A stretch of DNA of 64,000 nt from Pyropia yezoensis (taxonomy: Eukaryota > Rhodophyta > Bangiophyceae > Bangiales > Bangiaceae). Location of the stretch: NCBI GenBank assembly GCA_009829735.1, contig CM020618.1:16291346-16355345 (forward strand), in the 5' to 3' direction. Position 1 is the first letter of the stretch; each line of letters opens with the position of its first letter. Shown piece after piece: positions 41,602 through 52,080 of this stretch. Made by a program: the position numbers and the translations under genes. Below the pieces are notes generated by a model, which was given only the letters and a program-made list of their open reading frames with translations, made no database searches and had not been told where the DNA came from.

Positions 41602-42480
41602 ATGGCGGCGGTGGACGTGGTCAACATGGTGGTCCTGGAGAACCCCGCCCCCTTCACCGCTCCCCTCCAATTCGAAATTACCTATGACGTGCGGGAGCCG
41701 CTCGCCGAGGATCTCGAGTGGAAGGTCATTTACGTTGGCTCTGCCGAGGACCCCGCCCACGACCAGGAACTCGACGCGGTGCTGCTGCCCGCCGACACAC
41801 CGGGGCGGTTTGCGTTTGTGCTGGCCGTCGACGCGCCCGACGTGGCGGCCATCCCACCCGCAGACGTGGTGGGCGTCACCATTGTGCTCGTCACCGCCAG
41901 CTACCACGGCACCGAGTTTGTCCGCGTCGGCTACTATGTCAATAATGAGCTGGTGGGCGCCGACGCAGACGCGGGGGGTGGGGGGGGGGAGGCGGCGGGG
42001 GGGGGCGCGGACACGACCGCCGCCACCGACAACGCTGCCGCGTCGTCTGTTGACGGGGTGGCCCCCTCGGGGGCCACAGCGGTGGCGGTGACGGCAGGGC
42101 CGGTGGACGTGAGCAAGCTGGTCCGCAACATTGCCGCCGACGAGCCGCGGATCACCAAGATCCCCCACAAGTTTGACTGGGGCGGCACCGGGCCGGTCGG
42201 CGCGCCGCCCGCGGCGGCACCGACGCCGGCAGGGGCGGGGGGGGAGGGGGCGCCACCCCACTACACACCGTCGGCGAGCGCGCCCGCCGCTGCCGCGGCG
42301 GGGGCGGGGGAGGGAGGACCGCCAGCAGCGGCGGCGGCAGCAGCGGAAGGAGTACCCACCACGACGGCGGCGGTGGTAGGGATGGAGGCCCCGCAGGGGG
42401 CAGAGGCGGGGGAGGGGGGAGGGGGGGGTGCTTTGTCAGGTGCGGGCACACCGGCGGGTGCGCCGGCGAGGAATCCGTAG
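41602..42480 (+). CDS. ASF1: Histone chaperone ASF1
   Basis: 292 residues from the strong-context ATG at 41602 (CCCACCATGG). Residues 1 to about 160 match the ASF1 immunoglobulin-like core: MAAVDVVNMVVLENPAPF, FEITYDVREPLAEDLEWKVI, YVGSAEDPAHDQELDAVLL, IPPADVVGVTIVLVTASYHG, EFVRVGYYVNNEL, then after a Gly/Ala insertion IAADEPRITKIPHKFDW. ASF1 binds the H3-H4 dimer and passes it to CAF-1 or HIRA in the nucleus. Two features are unusual: a Gly/Ala/Asp-rich insertion (about residues 117-170) separates the last conserved strand (NIAADEPRITKIPHKFDW), and the C-terminal tail is Ala/Gly/Pro-rich, not the acidic tail of yeast. No intron is needed. Confidence 0.92.
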   Translation: MAAVDVVNMVVLENPAPFTAPLQFEITYDVREPLAEDLEWKVIYVGSAEDPAHDQELDAVLLPADTPGRFAFVLAVDAPDVAAIPPADVVGVTIVLVTASYHGTEFVRVGYYVNNELVGADADAGGGGGEAAGGGADTTAATDNAAASSVDGVAPSGATAVAVTAGPVDVSKLVRNIAADEPRITKIPHKFDWGGTGPVGAPPAAAPTPAGAGGEGAPPHYTPSASAPAAAAAGAGEGGPPAAAAAAAEGVPTTTAAVVGMEAPQGAEAGEGGGGGALSGAGTPAGAPARNP

Positions 42481-42604
42481 CCCGCGGAGGGAGGAGGGAG
42501 GGTGGGATGGTGGGGTTTTCGTCTGGCACCGACCTCGGCGGCGCAAGGAACGCAAGAAAACGAAACAGACGATGCCCACGCGGCGCACACACGCACGTGG
42601 CTAC

Positions 42605-42749
42605 TCAAACCCTGCCCCTGACACTCCACCCGGGTGCCCGCTGACTCACTCCACCCCCGTGTCCCCGCGTTAGCCAAGCGCTACAGGGGTGACAGGGGGG
42701 GGGGGCGTCGGAGTCCCCCCTGTCGTCGTCACTGTCGGTGGTGGGCGCC

Positions 42750-42780
<31 letters not shown>

Positions 42781-42979
42781 GTGCGGTGACATCCACGGGG
42801 GCGCTGCTGTCCGACTCGCCCTCGCGCAGGGCGGCTAGCACCCCCCCCCCCATGCTGATTGCGTCACGTTCGGCGACGAGGTCCTTCGCCCGCGCACAAA
42901 AGAAGTCAACGACTGCTTGCACTCTGCCTCTTCCACCCGGCTCAAGCTGGGTGCTCCTCCTCTTTTGTCGTGCCTCCAT
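42605..42979 (-). CDS. Hypothetical short protein
   Basis: 124 residues if started at 42979 (MEARQKRRSTQLEPGGRGRV). A helical stretch (VQAVVDFFCARAKDLVAERD) precedes an Ala run and an acidic patch (TTDSDDDRGDSD). It could be the last exon of a longer minus-strand gene extending toward 44000, where several frames look partly protein-like (MALVVLRTPRGRMGVLPYDG near 43890), but I cannot define exons. Unrecognised. Confidence 0.25.
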
Positions 42980-44005
42980 CACGGCGCCTGCGTTGGCAGT
43001 GGGGGAATAGGGGCAATGGTTGTCCCTATTCCCCCGCCCTGTCATCGAAGGCGCTGGTCTACATAGTCCGTTGACCCATTTCTTTCCCCGCCGTCACCGC
43101 GCCTGCGGCTCGTCGCGGGTGCTGCCTTCAAAAGAGATATTGGCGGCGCCCGGGTCGTTGGGCGCCCGCAGTGGCGTCCACCACTTGGACGCCTGTGCGT
43201 CGACCCCGCGGGGAAGGGAACCGGGGCGCGCCCAACGTGGTTGCAATTCGACGGTTATTGCACCGTGTTGGGTGCCGCGGGAGACACAAACGAGACAGAT
43301 GGACGATGCACGGGACATGACATAGTCGTGGTCGGTGACCTCCTCCGTCAGCAGTACAGGAGTTTTGCAGAGACCGTGCCCGTTGCCCTTCCGCCCCCCT
43401 CCTCGCTCCCTTGCCCTCACGGCCCTCCACGTCCCTGAAGTACATCTCCACAGCGTGCACGGGTGGTACTCGCAACCGGACGCCATGGCTGGGCTCGCTG
43501 ACCAGTCCCACCTCCTGCCCTTCCCCGGCCTCCCCCGGCGTTGAATGGAAAGGGACGAGTGACCGTGTCCGGACGGACCGCTAGGCAGCCATCCACGCAA
43601 ACTCGGGTGACCAGGGCGAAGGGAGCGGTGACCACTCATGTCGTTTCCCCTCCACTCCCCCCCCGTCGACCTTCGCGAGTACCACGCGATCGGTACCGCC
43701 GCCATGGCCGCGTCTTATCTACAACCGCCCAAGCCGCCGGAGTCGTGGCGCGCACCCCGCCGGGCTCCCGCCGTACCCACGCTGGAAACAGCAGGGCTTC
43801 AGACCGCTGGACGGCAATGTTGGGCGCGTCGCCGTCGTAGGGTAGGACGCCCATGCGCCCACGCGGTGTACGCAGAACAACAAGCGCCACTTCTTGCCCA
43901 TATGAGGACGTAGCCCTTTACGTCCTGGTTGTCGTAGGCAATAACCGGAGACAAACAGAGCGCCCTCCAGGCCGTGGTCGTGCGGGGGGGGCGACGCGCG
44001 GATTC
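42980..44005. other. No resolved gene
   Basis: Minus-strand frames around 43130-43510 and 43640-44000 are partly protein-like but change frame, with no convincing splice sites. Nothing is recognised on the plus strand. Confidence 0.3.
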
Positions 44006-44145
44006 GGTGCTGCTGACATGCGGTTGGTGCTGATGACAGGCGGTGTCGGTGCTGATGACAGACGGATGTCGGTGCTGATGACAGGCGGCTGGTGCTGATG
44101 ACATGCGGCTGGTGCTGAGGACGGGCCGATGTCGGTGCTGATGAC
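44006..44145. repeat. Minisatellite, seven 20-23-bp units
   Basis: Consensus GGTGCTGATGACAGGCGG followed by 2-5 variable bases (TT, TGTC, ATGTC, CT). Seven tandem copies, the first with CTGCTGACA and the last incomplete. It lies just downstream of the BCNT/SWC5 gene's stop. Confidence 0.75.
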
Positions 44146-44266
44146 GCCGTATGTATCCAATCTTGCCACAGGCTTTTCGGCTGACTCACCGCACGTTCCC
44201 TGCAGCCCAGCAGGAGCCCCCCCACTTCCCCTCCTCGGCCCCACCCCCTCTCTTCATCCCCTCTCT

Positions 44267-46055
44267 TCATCGCCGCCCCGACCGACCTGCACCCGCCCCC
44301 CCCGCCCCCCCCCCCTTGCGGCGGAGCTCCGCCTCCCACTCGCCCACCTCTGCGCGCCCCAAAAACGCCAGCCGGTCGGTGTAGCGGTCCCCCCCCGTGG
44401 CTACCGACGCGAGGTCATCGCGGACGCCCTCGGCGGCGGTTGCCTTGTACGCCGCCCAGTCGGCGCGGCTCGCGTCAATGACGGTGCCGCTCTTGCGCGC
44501 CTTGAGCGACGCGAGCAGGGCGGTGAGGCCGCCGCCCCCCACCCCGCCACCACCACTCCCCGTACCGCCGGTTGGGGGGGGGGGCGCGGCGGCACCGGCG
44601 GCGGTCGACGACCCGCCGCGCCCGCGGGCGGGGTGGGCGGCAGTGGCGGGCGTCGTGGCGCCCGCGCCCGCCGCCGGCGCCTCAACGGCAGCCGCCGGCG
44701 CGGCCGCCGACGCCTCGGCAGCGGTGGCCACACCAGTCGCGGCGGCCGCGGCGGCCTCTGCCTCTGCAGCCGCCGCCGCCGCCGCTGCCGCCGCCGCCGA
44801 CGACGACGTTGCGTCTGGCCCTGCACCCGCCGCCGGCAAAGAGGGCCCCCCCGCGGACAACCCCCCCCCACCTACCCCCGTGACGCGTGCGCGCGGGGCG
44901 GGCCTTCGCCCCCGCAGCAGCGCGTCCACCGCCGACGCCGCGTCTGGCCCTGTACTCGCCGGCGGCGGGGAGGGGCCCCCCGCTGACGCACCCCCCGCCA
45001 CCACCCCCGCGACGCGTGCGCGCGGGTCGGGCCGTCGCCCCCGGAGCAGCGCGTCCACCGCCGACGCCGTGTCTGGCCCCGCACCCGCCGGCGGCGGGGA
45101 GGGGCCCCCCGCCGCCACCCCCCCGCCCCCCACTACCCCCGCGACGCGTGCGCGCGGGGCGGGGTTGCGCCCGCACAGCAGCGCGTCCATGCCGTCGGCG
45201 GCGGGGCGGGCGCGCTTGCGCCCGCCACCTCCCCGCCGCTTGACGGGTGTTGACAGGGATGCCCACACCAGCGCGTCCACGTCGGCGGTGGCCGCGGCGG
45301 TGGGCGCCGCGGCGGGCTCCCTGCCGCCGCTCGAGGGGGGGGGGGGGGGGGGGGCCCACGGTGGCGGCAGAAGCGGCGCCTTTGGTGGCGGGCGCCGCAG
45401 CGGGTGGCGCGGCGGGTGGCATGGCGGCGGCAGCAGCGCCGGTGGCGACGGAGGCGGAAACGGAGGGGGCGGCCGCCGCTGCCGCCGCCGCGTCCGCGGG
45501 TGGTGCGGCGGCGAAGCCGCCGTGGTCCCCCACCGTGGCCGGCAGCGTGGCCGCGGCCGCGGTAGGGGCGGCGACGATGGCGGCGGCAGCAGGGGCGGCA
45601 GCAGGGGCGGCGCTAACAGGGGCGGCGGCAGCGTCGGCGGCGGGCGCGGTCACCGCAGGGGTGGTCCCGTCAGCAGCGGTGGCCGCCTCCTGCGCCGTCC
45701 CGGTCCCGTCTGTGGAGGCCACAGCAGGGGCCGAACCGCCTGCAGCAGCCGCACCAGGGGCGGTCAAGTCTGCAGCACCACCACCACCACCAACGCCGCC
45801 GCCGCTGCCGCCGCCGCCGCCACCGTCACCACCCCCCTCCTCGTCAGAAGAGACGAGCAGCAGGCCGGCCGACACGCGGCGCGCCCCCCCGCGCGCGCGC
45901 CCACCCCCACGGCCGCGCCCACCACTGCGCGCACGACCGATGCCGCCACGGGCGGCGGCGGTGGTGGCGGGGGAGGGCGGCGACGGCGGCGGCGCATAGT
46001 CGGCGTCGTCTGAGGAGCTGGAATCGGTCGACGCAGCGCCGGGCGGGGGGTCCAT
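44267..46055 (-). CDS. SWC5: BCNT/CFDP1/SWC5-type subunit of an SWR1-like complex
   Basis: Minus-strand gene starting at 46055 (MDPPPGAASTDSSSSDDADY). The acidic SSSSDDADYAP start is the DEF/Y-like H2A.Z-H2B-binding motif seen in SWC5/BCNT. A long Ala/Gly/Pro low-complexity middle follows, and then the BCNT-C domain: LLASLKARKSGTVIDASRAD, WAAYKATAAEGVRDDL, GDRYTDRLAFLGRAEVGEWE. In yeast and animals this protein helps SWR1/SRCAP exchange H2A for H2A.Z. The reading frame shifts across a 20-base G run at 45335-45354, consistent with a sequencing or slippage length error there; both flanking frames then read sensibly (GPPPPPP to EPAAAPTAAATADVDALVWA). Three tandem ~43-residue repeats lie upstream of the BCNT-C domain. 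Confidence 0.8.
44805..45192 (-). repeat. Three in-frame 129-132-bp tandem repeats in the BCNT/SWC5 gene
   Basis: The units begin (minus strand) with MDALLCGRNPAPRARV, VDALLRGRRPDPRARV and VDALLRGRRPAPRARV and end with GPDTASA, GPDAASA and GPDATSS. Spacing of the GCAGCAGCGCGTCCA block is 129 and 132 bases, so the frame is kept. Confidence 0.8.
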
Positions 46056-47205
46056 GGTGCCCTCGTGGGGGGAGGGGGGAGTGGTGGGCCGAGGGGGGGG
46101 GGGGGTTTGGTGGGACTGGGTGAGGGGAGGGGGGAAGAGTGTGGTATGGGGGGGTGGTGCGGGGGAGGAGAACGGGACGGGAGGGGGAGCGTTGGGGCGG
46201 GGGCGTTGGGGAGAGGGGGGACGTGGCGGTGGTGGACAGAGGCGGGGGGACAACGCACGGACGGCGACGGGCGGGGACGCGTCCAGCGCGTGGACCCCCT
46301 TTTCCATTTCACCTGATTTCGTCATTCATCTCTGCTCCCCCACCAAAAAGGTTGTGGGTAGCAGATTCTACTCCCGGTGGACTCGGATCCCGTCGCGGCC
46401 GCGACCTCGCGGGCGCCCCGCCCGCCTCTGAGAACCCCTCTTGTGTGTCCTCCCTTGCACCTCCGCCGCCGCCGCGGCCGCCTTGCCCGCCGTGTGCTCG
46501 GCAGCGCTGCCCCCCCCCCACCCTCGCGGCCACCCCCCCTCCGTCCCCCTCCCCCCCACCCACCCCCCCGAATGACCATTGCACCCGCGTGGGCGGCCTT
46601 TTGCTGTGGGAGATCTCCCGAGAGGCGTGAGATATTCGTGGGCTGACCCACTCTGCGCAGCGAGATTTTCTTCGTTGACGGCGTGCTGGCCGTGCCCTGT
46701 TGGCCTGACGGCGACCTGTGCGGAAGGGGTCGCTCGTGCGTATCTCTGGCTCGTTGCGAGCGCGCGCGTTTTTTGGAGCGTGCAACGGGCCGAGCCCCGT
46801 GCGTGTGTGTGCGTGCAGTGTGCCTGAGAGGCTCATGTGTGCACGGGCGCCCGTGTTTGTGCGCGTGCGTGCCCCTGGCGTGGGGGGTTGCTCGAGGCCA
46901 TACATGAGGACGAGCACCGCGCGCTGAGGGACGATTGTGAGGGGAGAGAGACGGCACGGCGAAGACAGACTCTCGGACTGCTGTGCGTGGGGCGTGCACG
47001 GACGTCGGCTGCCCCAACTGCACAAGTCCACGGCCGGACGCAGCCGTGAGTCGATATCATTTCTGCCGATACTGCCACAGCGACCGGGTCAGGCGAAACA
47101 AGGCGTTCTTCTCTGCCCTGGAAGCTGCCAGCTATCGACATCTTCGGGATACTTTTGAGCAGCGCCTCCTACGGGGAGATTCAACGCACCGGCATCCATC
47201 CAGTT
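46056..47205. other. Divergent promoter region between SWC5-like and CpcT-like genes
   Basis: The first ~250 bases are the purine-rich complement of the SWC5-like leader. The rest holds only short frames without domains. Both flanking genes start from here in opposite directions. Confidence 0.45.
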
Positions 47206-48108
47206 ATGACTCTCTCCGCCTTCCTCGTCCCCGCCGCGCTCCGAGCCGTGCGCCACCGCACGTCTTCACCAAGTATTTGCTGCCCGTCCATGCCCACGGG
47301 CACCCCCGCACGCCCGCTACCCCACCGCCGCCGCGCTTCCTACGTGGTGGGCTCGCGCCCCGTTCAATGCGTTGCGGCGTCGCGCGAGACGGGCACCGGG
47401 GTAGGCCGCAGCGAGCAGCTGCAGCAGTTCCTTGACTGGTTTCGCGGCGACTTTGACAACTGCTTCCAGGTGGTGGAGGACCGTGCGGCGGGGCTGGGCT
47501 GGCGCGCCCACGAGCACGTGCACTGCCGCTTGACGCCCATTGCCGACGACGAGCACCCGGCGCTGGCGGGCGCGGGCGGAGGCGCCGTGGTGTTTGCGAA
47601 GTACTACTACAACGGCCGCCCGGACATCGTGTACCGCCAGCGCATGTACCGCGTGGTCGACAAGGACGACGGCAGCGGAGACCTGGAGATGCAGATCTAC
47701 AAGATGAACTTCATCCACGGGCTCCGGGTCACCCGCGCAAACTTGGACTTCTCCACGCTCGACCTAGGCCAGCTCGAAGACACGCAGCTTTATGAGTTCC
47801 TTCCTGGCTCAGAAGTCTACTGGAAATTTCAATCCGGGGAGTACGCCGGCACTCAACTGGTGGAGAACGGAAAGCACTTCACTAGCTACATGCGCGAGGG
47901 CGGCTGGATGAGCCCGGAGGGACTGCGCATCGAGGACGACCTGGTACTCACCAAGGAGGACCTCTGGGTAGCCGAGAAGGTTTACAGCAAGGACGGCACC
48001 ATGGTCGCTGGCAATCGAGACGGAATCCCTCACAAGATGCAGAGAGTCCGACTCGATAGCGAGTTGAACTGGACCCTCGACCCGGATATTGCCTACATCC
48101 ATGTCTGA
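47206..48108 (+). CDS. CpcT/CpeT-family phycobiliprotein lyase-like protein, plastid-targeted
   Basis: 300 residues from ATG 47206 (MTLSAFLVPAALRAVRHRTS). The first ~60 residues are Ser/Arg/Pro-rich without acids, with a Phe near the N terminus, as in red algal transit peptides. The mature part matches the CpcT/CpeT family: LQQFLDWFRGDFDNCFQVVE, the HEHVHCRLTPI strand, VVFAKYYYNGRPDIVYRQRM, QIYKMNFI, LPGSEVYWKFQSGEYAGTQL. In cyanobacteria these lyases attach bilins to phycocyanin or phycoerythrin beta subunits; in red algae the corresponding job would be in the plastid. It could instead be a diverged relative with another ligand. The C terminus after VWVAEK is somewhat unusual. Confidence 0.78.
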   Translation: MTLSAFLVPAALRAVRHRTSSPSICCPSMPTGTPARPLPHRRRASYVVGSRPVQCVAASRETGTGVGRSEQLQQFLDWFRGDFDNCFQVVEDRAAGLGWRAHEHVHCRLTPIADDEHPALAGAGGGAVVFAKYYYNGRPDIVYRQRMYRVVDKDDGSGDLEMQIYKMNFIHGLRVTRANLDFSTLDLGQLEDTQLYEFLPGSEVYWKFQSGEYAGTQLVENGKHFTSYMREGGWMSPEGLRIEDDLVLTKEDLWVAEKVYSKDGTMVAGNRDGIPHKMQRVRLDSELNWTLDPDIAYIHV

Positions 48109-48743
48109 ATGGTTGTTCGTCAACCGACTTTTCCGTTACCTGCACAAGGGCCGTTTACGTGATGAACGCGGCGTGAGTCTTGGCATCTGTGCCGTGTTTG
48201 CCGGCGAGCGTAGGCCGCTTGACTCTGTCGGCAGTCGACGTGCGGTCTTTGGGAGTTTAGTCCGTGACGCCAAGAGCATGTCTATAGCTCGCCCGCCGCC
48301 CCAAGCCGTGCGAGCCCTTATACCCACCCCAACCCGCCCATCCACCCACCTCGCGACGATCCGCCGCAGCGTATCGAGAGCCAATCGCCAGCAGCACCTT
48401 GAACGGTCCCACGCCGGCCGCTCCACCGTGTCGACACCCATCCTAACAAACAAGCTCTGTCGCATGGTGTTGAACGAGATGCTGGTGGGGATTTTTTTGT
48501 CAAAGGCGGGCCTCTACCGCTGGAAACGGTCCCCTCATCCACACTGCCGACGTGTGCGAAGATAGACGCAAAAAACCGACTCCCTCGTTGGGTCACTGGC
48601 GCGAATAGAGCGGTTCCCTTCTGCGCAGGGATCATCCTTGAGATCGTCGCGGAAACGCAAGGTCAAGGTGGTAGTGAACATAGGTGGTCGAGCGTGCCGG
48701 GTAGGTGGCGAGTCAAGTTTTGGCGCTGTGTGACTCCGCCCAG
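48109..48743. other. Intergenic, no gene seen
   Basis: 3' flank of the CpcT-like gene up to the left end of the transposon at 48744. No recognisable feature except the CCAG (48740-48743) that forms the transposon's target duplication. Confidence 0.5.
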
Positions 48744-48791
48744 CACCCCCAGTTAAGACGCCCGGAGAGCGGACACTAGGGTTCAGAGCGA
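48744..48791 (+). repeat. Left terminal inverted repeat of the 3.6-kb transposon
   Basis: Bipartite: a 14-base outer block and a 23-base inner block separated by 11 bases. The right repeat has a 1-base spacer, so the left end carries a 10-base insertion or the right a deletion. Confidence 0.8.
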
Positions 48792-49286
48792 TTCCGGATC
48801 AGCCATTGGCCCAGAGCGCTGTGTCAGGAGCAAATATGGCATATATTGAAACTTGTGACCCTATTCCAAGGTTCAAACGACGTGTCTGATGAGAATTGGA
48901 GCACAGCTGCCTGGGGCGCCTGCGGTGGGCCTCTCGGGTTGAAAGTCGACATGGAATCGGCATATTTCTTCTCGATGGAAGAGCGCCTAGAGCTTTGTGC
49001 GCATCAGCACAGCAATGGCTAAGTCACACAAGGGAGCCCAAGAGAGGGAGAGCAGGTCGTCTGAGGCGGAAGGGGGTACTTGCACGGAAACAAGAGCAGC
49101 TTGATCATTCCCCCGTATCCCAGGAGGTCTCTTACAAGGGTTGGTCGTCCGATCCCCCTCCCCTGTATGCGCGCAGGTCGCACGCGGGGAAGCCGGGGGA
49201 AGCTGAGGGAATACATAGGAGCCTGGAAGACGTCCAAGCGGTCGTCCAGAGTGCACAGGTCATGTGAAAGAACAGCCAGTGTATCT

Positions 49287-51848
49287 TTAATCGTCAAGCA
49301 AGATGGCAAGGCACATTTCCTCTGCGGCAGCAAGCAAGGCATCGTCGGCCTCCGCTTCGGCCTCCTCCGCTGCTACTGCCTTATCCTTTCTCTGACGATA
49401 AGCAGCTATCTTGGTCACAGCCCCTGCGGCCGTATTGGTCGCCCACTTGTTCATGTCGTCCTCGCGCATCTCAAGACACGCTGCCGACTCCCCAGGGCTG
49501 CTCCCGGCTGCTATCTTGGCACTAGTCGTGCGCATGTCGGTCTCCTTAGTCGCTTTGCGAGCTCCAGCCGCCGCGGCGGCCCGACGCTTGCCGAGGTTGA
49601 ACGATGAGTCGTCTAAGCCGCATCCCACGGCCGCTTTCTGCAGCAGTCGCACACAGCGCTCCAGGAAGGTGGCTCCAACAAGGGCCTTGTTGTTCTGGTT
49701 GTCATGCCCATGCCACGCCTCTAAGCCTTGCTCGCTGCAGAGGCCAATGGATCCATGCCGGTCCAGGAAGTCAGGCGCATGGCAGCAGAGGATGTGGAAC
49801 TTGGGGATGACACTGCACCACTCAAAGTCCGCAATGAGGCCGTCAACAAAGCCAGCTACTCGTCGACGGAAGGTGGCTCGCTCCGCCGGCGGGATGATCT
49901 CAGCCCGGTTCATGACGGGGATGATAGAGCCCCAGAGAGTGCACGCATCGCGATAGGCACGCGCGCGCGATGCGGGCACGAAAGTGTCCAGCAGGTCGCA
50001 CAAGAGCTCCAGCTTAGCAGCAATCTTGTGGCACTGCTTTCCAGCGAACGCGCCCCCGTGGTACGGAGCCGGGCATACACCCACGCCGGACCGGAGGTCC
50101 TTGGCCATTGCCATGGAGTACTCAGCCGCCTTCTCCGGCCCTTGATTGAAGACAACCGCTTCAACGCCGAGGATAAGAAGGTAGCCCGTGCCACCCTGCG
50201 TCACGTGCAGCGGCATTGGGGCGATGTCAGCAACGTCAATGACCAGGAGGGGCTTCCGCTCAATGGAGAGGTGCTCAGTCATGTCCAAGGGCTCGTCCAT
50301 GCCCGCCAGCGGCACATCTTGGTACGCAAGCGCCATGTCATCAGCGTTCTGGATCGTACGGAGCCGACCCCCCGCCTTGCTTCCAGCTTGCATGTTGCCA
50401 TACTCATGCAGGTGCTCGGCGTTCACCTTCGTTGGCCGCGCCCACGCAGTACAGTACAGGCAAGGCATCCGACACGTGGCTCCCGCGTGCCCCAGGTGCG
50501 TCGTCATGAAGGCATAGTCTCCCATCATGATGAGGTGGACCGGCCTGAGCTGGTCCCCGACAGTCATGCCATTGCTCCGCAGGTCCTCAATGTCGTCCGA
50601 GAAGAGGTCCGCCATTGTTGCTTGAGCGGCGTAGTCATCCTTCCGACATGGGAAGGCCCCAAAGAGGATGGTGTTCTCCCGGCTGCAGGGATGCTCCTGG
50701 TTGCCACACCCCAAGACCGCCTTGCACGTGCTCTGGGTGCCCCCCTTGTCCATCCCGAAGAGCACAATGACGGCGTTCGGAGACTTGCCCGCCTGCTCGC
50801 GCTCGATGAACATCCCACTCCGCCACAGGCGCTCAACCATCGCCTCTAGCGCTGCCCGAACGCTAGCGAGCGTCGCTCCAACCTCCGTGGAGGTCACGAG
50901 GTTGCTGCTCTTGGTGTACTCAGCCTTCAACCCGGCACGCATCTCCTCTCGGCTGGCCAGGCCGCTGGCGGGTCCACCTTGGAGACGACGCAGAGTCGCC
51001 CACGTCTCCTGGGTCAGGTTCCGAGCAACAACGAACTTGGCCTGCACATCGACCGGAAGAGGAGCCAGCGCGCGTCGTGGCACCACAGCAATGACGCCGT
51101 CACGTGCAGCCCTCCGGCTGAGGTCGCCAATCAACGTCTGGTACGAGTCCACGCGGGACTCGCACAGGCTCGACAGAGTGTCCCAAGCGAACGAGGAGCG
51201 ACGCCGCAGCTGGCGACGACCCACATCTGCACCAAGAGGGACGCTCAGGCACCGGTACAGCATCGGTCGGCCGTTGCCCCAGCGCGCCCGCACCTCCAGG
51301 GGCTTCATCAGCTCAAGGTACATCCGCACGATGCCCAGCACCTCCTCACGCTGCGCGGCGTCCATCCAGGCAAAAGATGACCGTACGACTGTGATCGCCT
51401 CACCAGCCGTGCGGGTGGGGGGAGCGGGCGCCACGTCCAACGCGCATGCTCCTACCGTCGTAACGAGACGCGGGGCGGCAGCGGAGGCCTCACACGCGGC
51501 GCAAGGCAGCGCAGCTGCACGTGTACGCAGCCCGTCCACAGGTGCCAACCCACAGCCGCTGTGAGGAGCCTCTCCGGGGCCACCGTGCTGGGAAGCAAGA
51601 GCCCGTCGGGTAGCTAGAGACCGGCATGCACGACAGACCATCATCCGGTCTCGCTGAGCGCGCGCCGCCTGCTCCAGCGCCACCTGCGGTCCCCAAAGGA
51701 GTGCGAGGATACCCGGTGTGGGGGTGATGGTGGGGGGCCCATCGGTCGAAACCAACGGGTGCAGAAGTGAACAGCACGCACCAGGGGGAGTGGGGACATC
51801 GTGTGGGGCCATGGCGGCGGACCCGACGTTCACCCGGTAGGATGCCAC
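49287..51848 (-). CDS. Candidate DDE transposase with RAG1/Transib-like C terminus
   Basis: 853 residues, single exon. N-terminal CxxC pairs (MVCRACRS, LPCAACEA) suggest a zinc-binding module. Around residue 362, LFGMDKGGTQSTCKAVLG could supply the first catalytic Asp (compare DGMGD of RAG1). MMGDYAFMTTHLGHAGATCR with CRMPCLYC (440-466) matches the RAG1 layout of a CxxC after a long helix. Near 534, VIDVADIAPMPLHVTQGGTG resembles SIDALHCDIGNA of RAG1 but has Thr at the Asp position. Near 684-712, PKFHILCCHAPDFLDRHGSI then GLCSEQGLEAWHGHDNQNNK parallels RAG1's [20 protein letters not shown] and SEGNESGNK. The acidic, Ala-rich tail is helical. Sole gene of the flanking transposon. Assignment to a transposase is firm from context; the superfamily is not. 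Confidence 0.68.
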   Translation of the reverse strand: MASYRVNVGSAAMAPHDVPTPPGACCSLLHPLVSTDGPPTITPTPGILALLWGPQVALEQAARAQRDRMMVCRACRSLATRRALASQHGGPGEAPHSGCGLAPVDGLRTRAAALPCAACEASAAAPRLVTTVGACALDVAPAPPTRTAGEAITVVRSSFAWMDAAQREEVLGIVRMYLELMKPLEVRARWGNGRPMLYRCLSVPLGADVGRRQLRRRSSFAWDTLSSLCESRVDSYQTLIGDLSRRAARDGVIAVVPRRALAPLPVDVQAKFVVARNLTQETWATLRRLQGGPASGLASREEMRAGLKAEYTKSSNLVTSTEVGATLASVRAALEAMVERLWRSGMFIEREQAGKSPNAVIVLFGMDKGGTQSTCKAVLGCGNQEHPCSRENTILFGAFPCRKDDYAAQATMADLFSDDIEDLRSNGMTVGDQLRPVHLIMMGDYAFMTTHLGHAGATCRMPCLYCTAWARPTKVNAEHLHEYGNMQAGSKAGGRLRTIQNADDMALAYQDVPLAGMDEPLDMTEHLSIERKPLLVIDVADIAPMPLHVTQGGTGYLLILGVEAVVFNQGPEKAAEYSMAMAKDLRSGVGVCPAPYHGGAFAGKQCHKIAAKLELLCDLLDTFVPASRARAYRDACTLWGSIIPVMNRAEIIPPAERATFRRRVAGFVDGLIADFEWCSVIPKFHILCCHAPDFLDRHGSIGLCSEQGLEAWHGHDNQNNKALVGATFLERCVRLLQKAAVGCGLDDSSFNLGKRRAAAAAGARKATKETDMRTTSAKIAAGSSPGESAACLEMREDDMNKWATNTAAGAVTKIAAYRQRKDKAVAAEEAEAEADDALLAAAEEMCLAILLDD

Positions 51849-52080
51849 GGTGCTCGGCGGATGTCACGATGTCTGATCTGACGGGGAGAGGGAAGGCGCC
51901 GCGTGTGACGCTCTGATGTCCGGATCTGACCGTGGGCTCAAGCAGGAGCGGGTGGGGCCGTTTGATTTGCGCTCCGGATCAGACCGATTCCCGAAAGAGT
52001 GTGAAATTTACATGCAAGGGCAAGAGCCCCTGAAAGTTGAATTCGCGCTCGGGGTAATTGCCGAAGCACTCTGAGGTAAC

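Noticed and set aside
44006-44145. CRISPR-like array
   Set aside because: Units are contiguous 20-23-bp tandem repeats without unique spacers, and the genome is eukaryotic.
44397-46013. 538-codon plus-strand open frame
   Set aside because: It is the reverse shadow of the BCNT/SWC5-type gene, whose BCNT-C domain and acidic start are on the minus strand.
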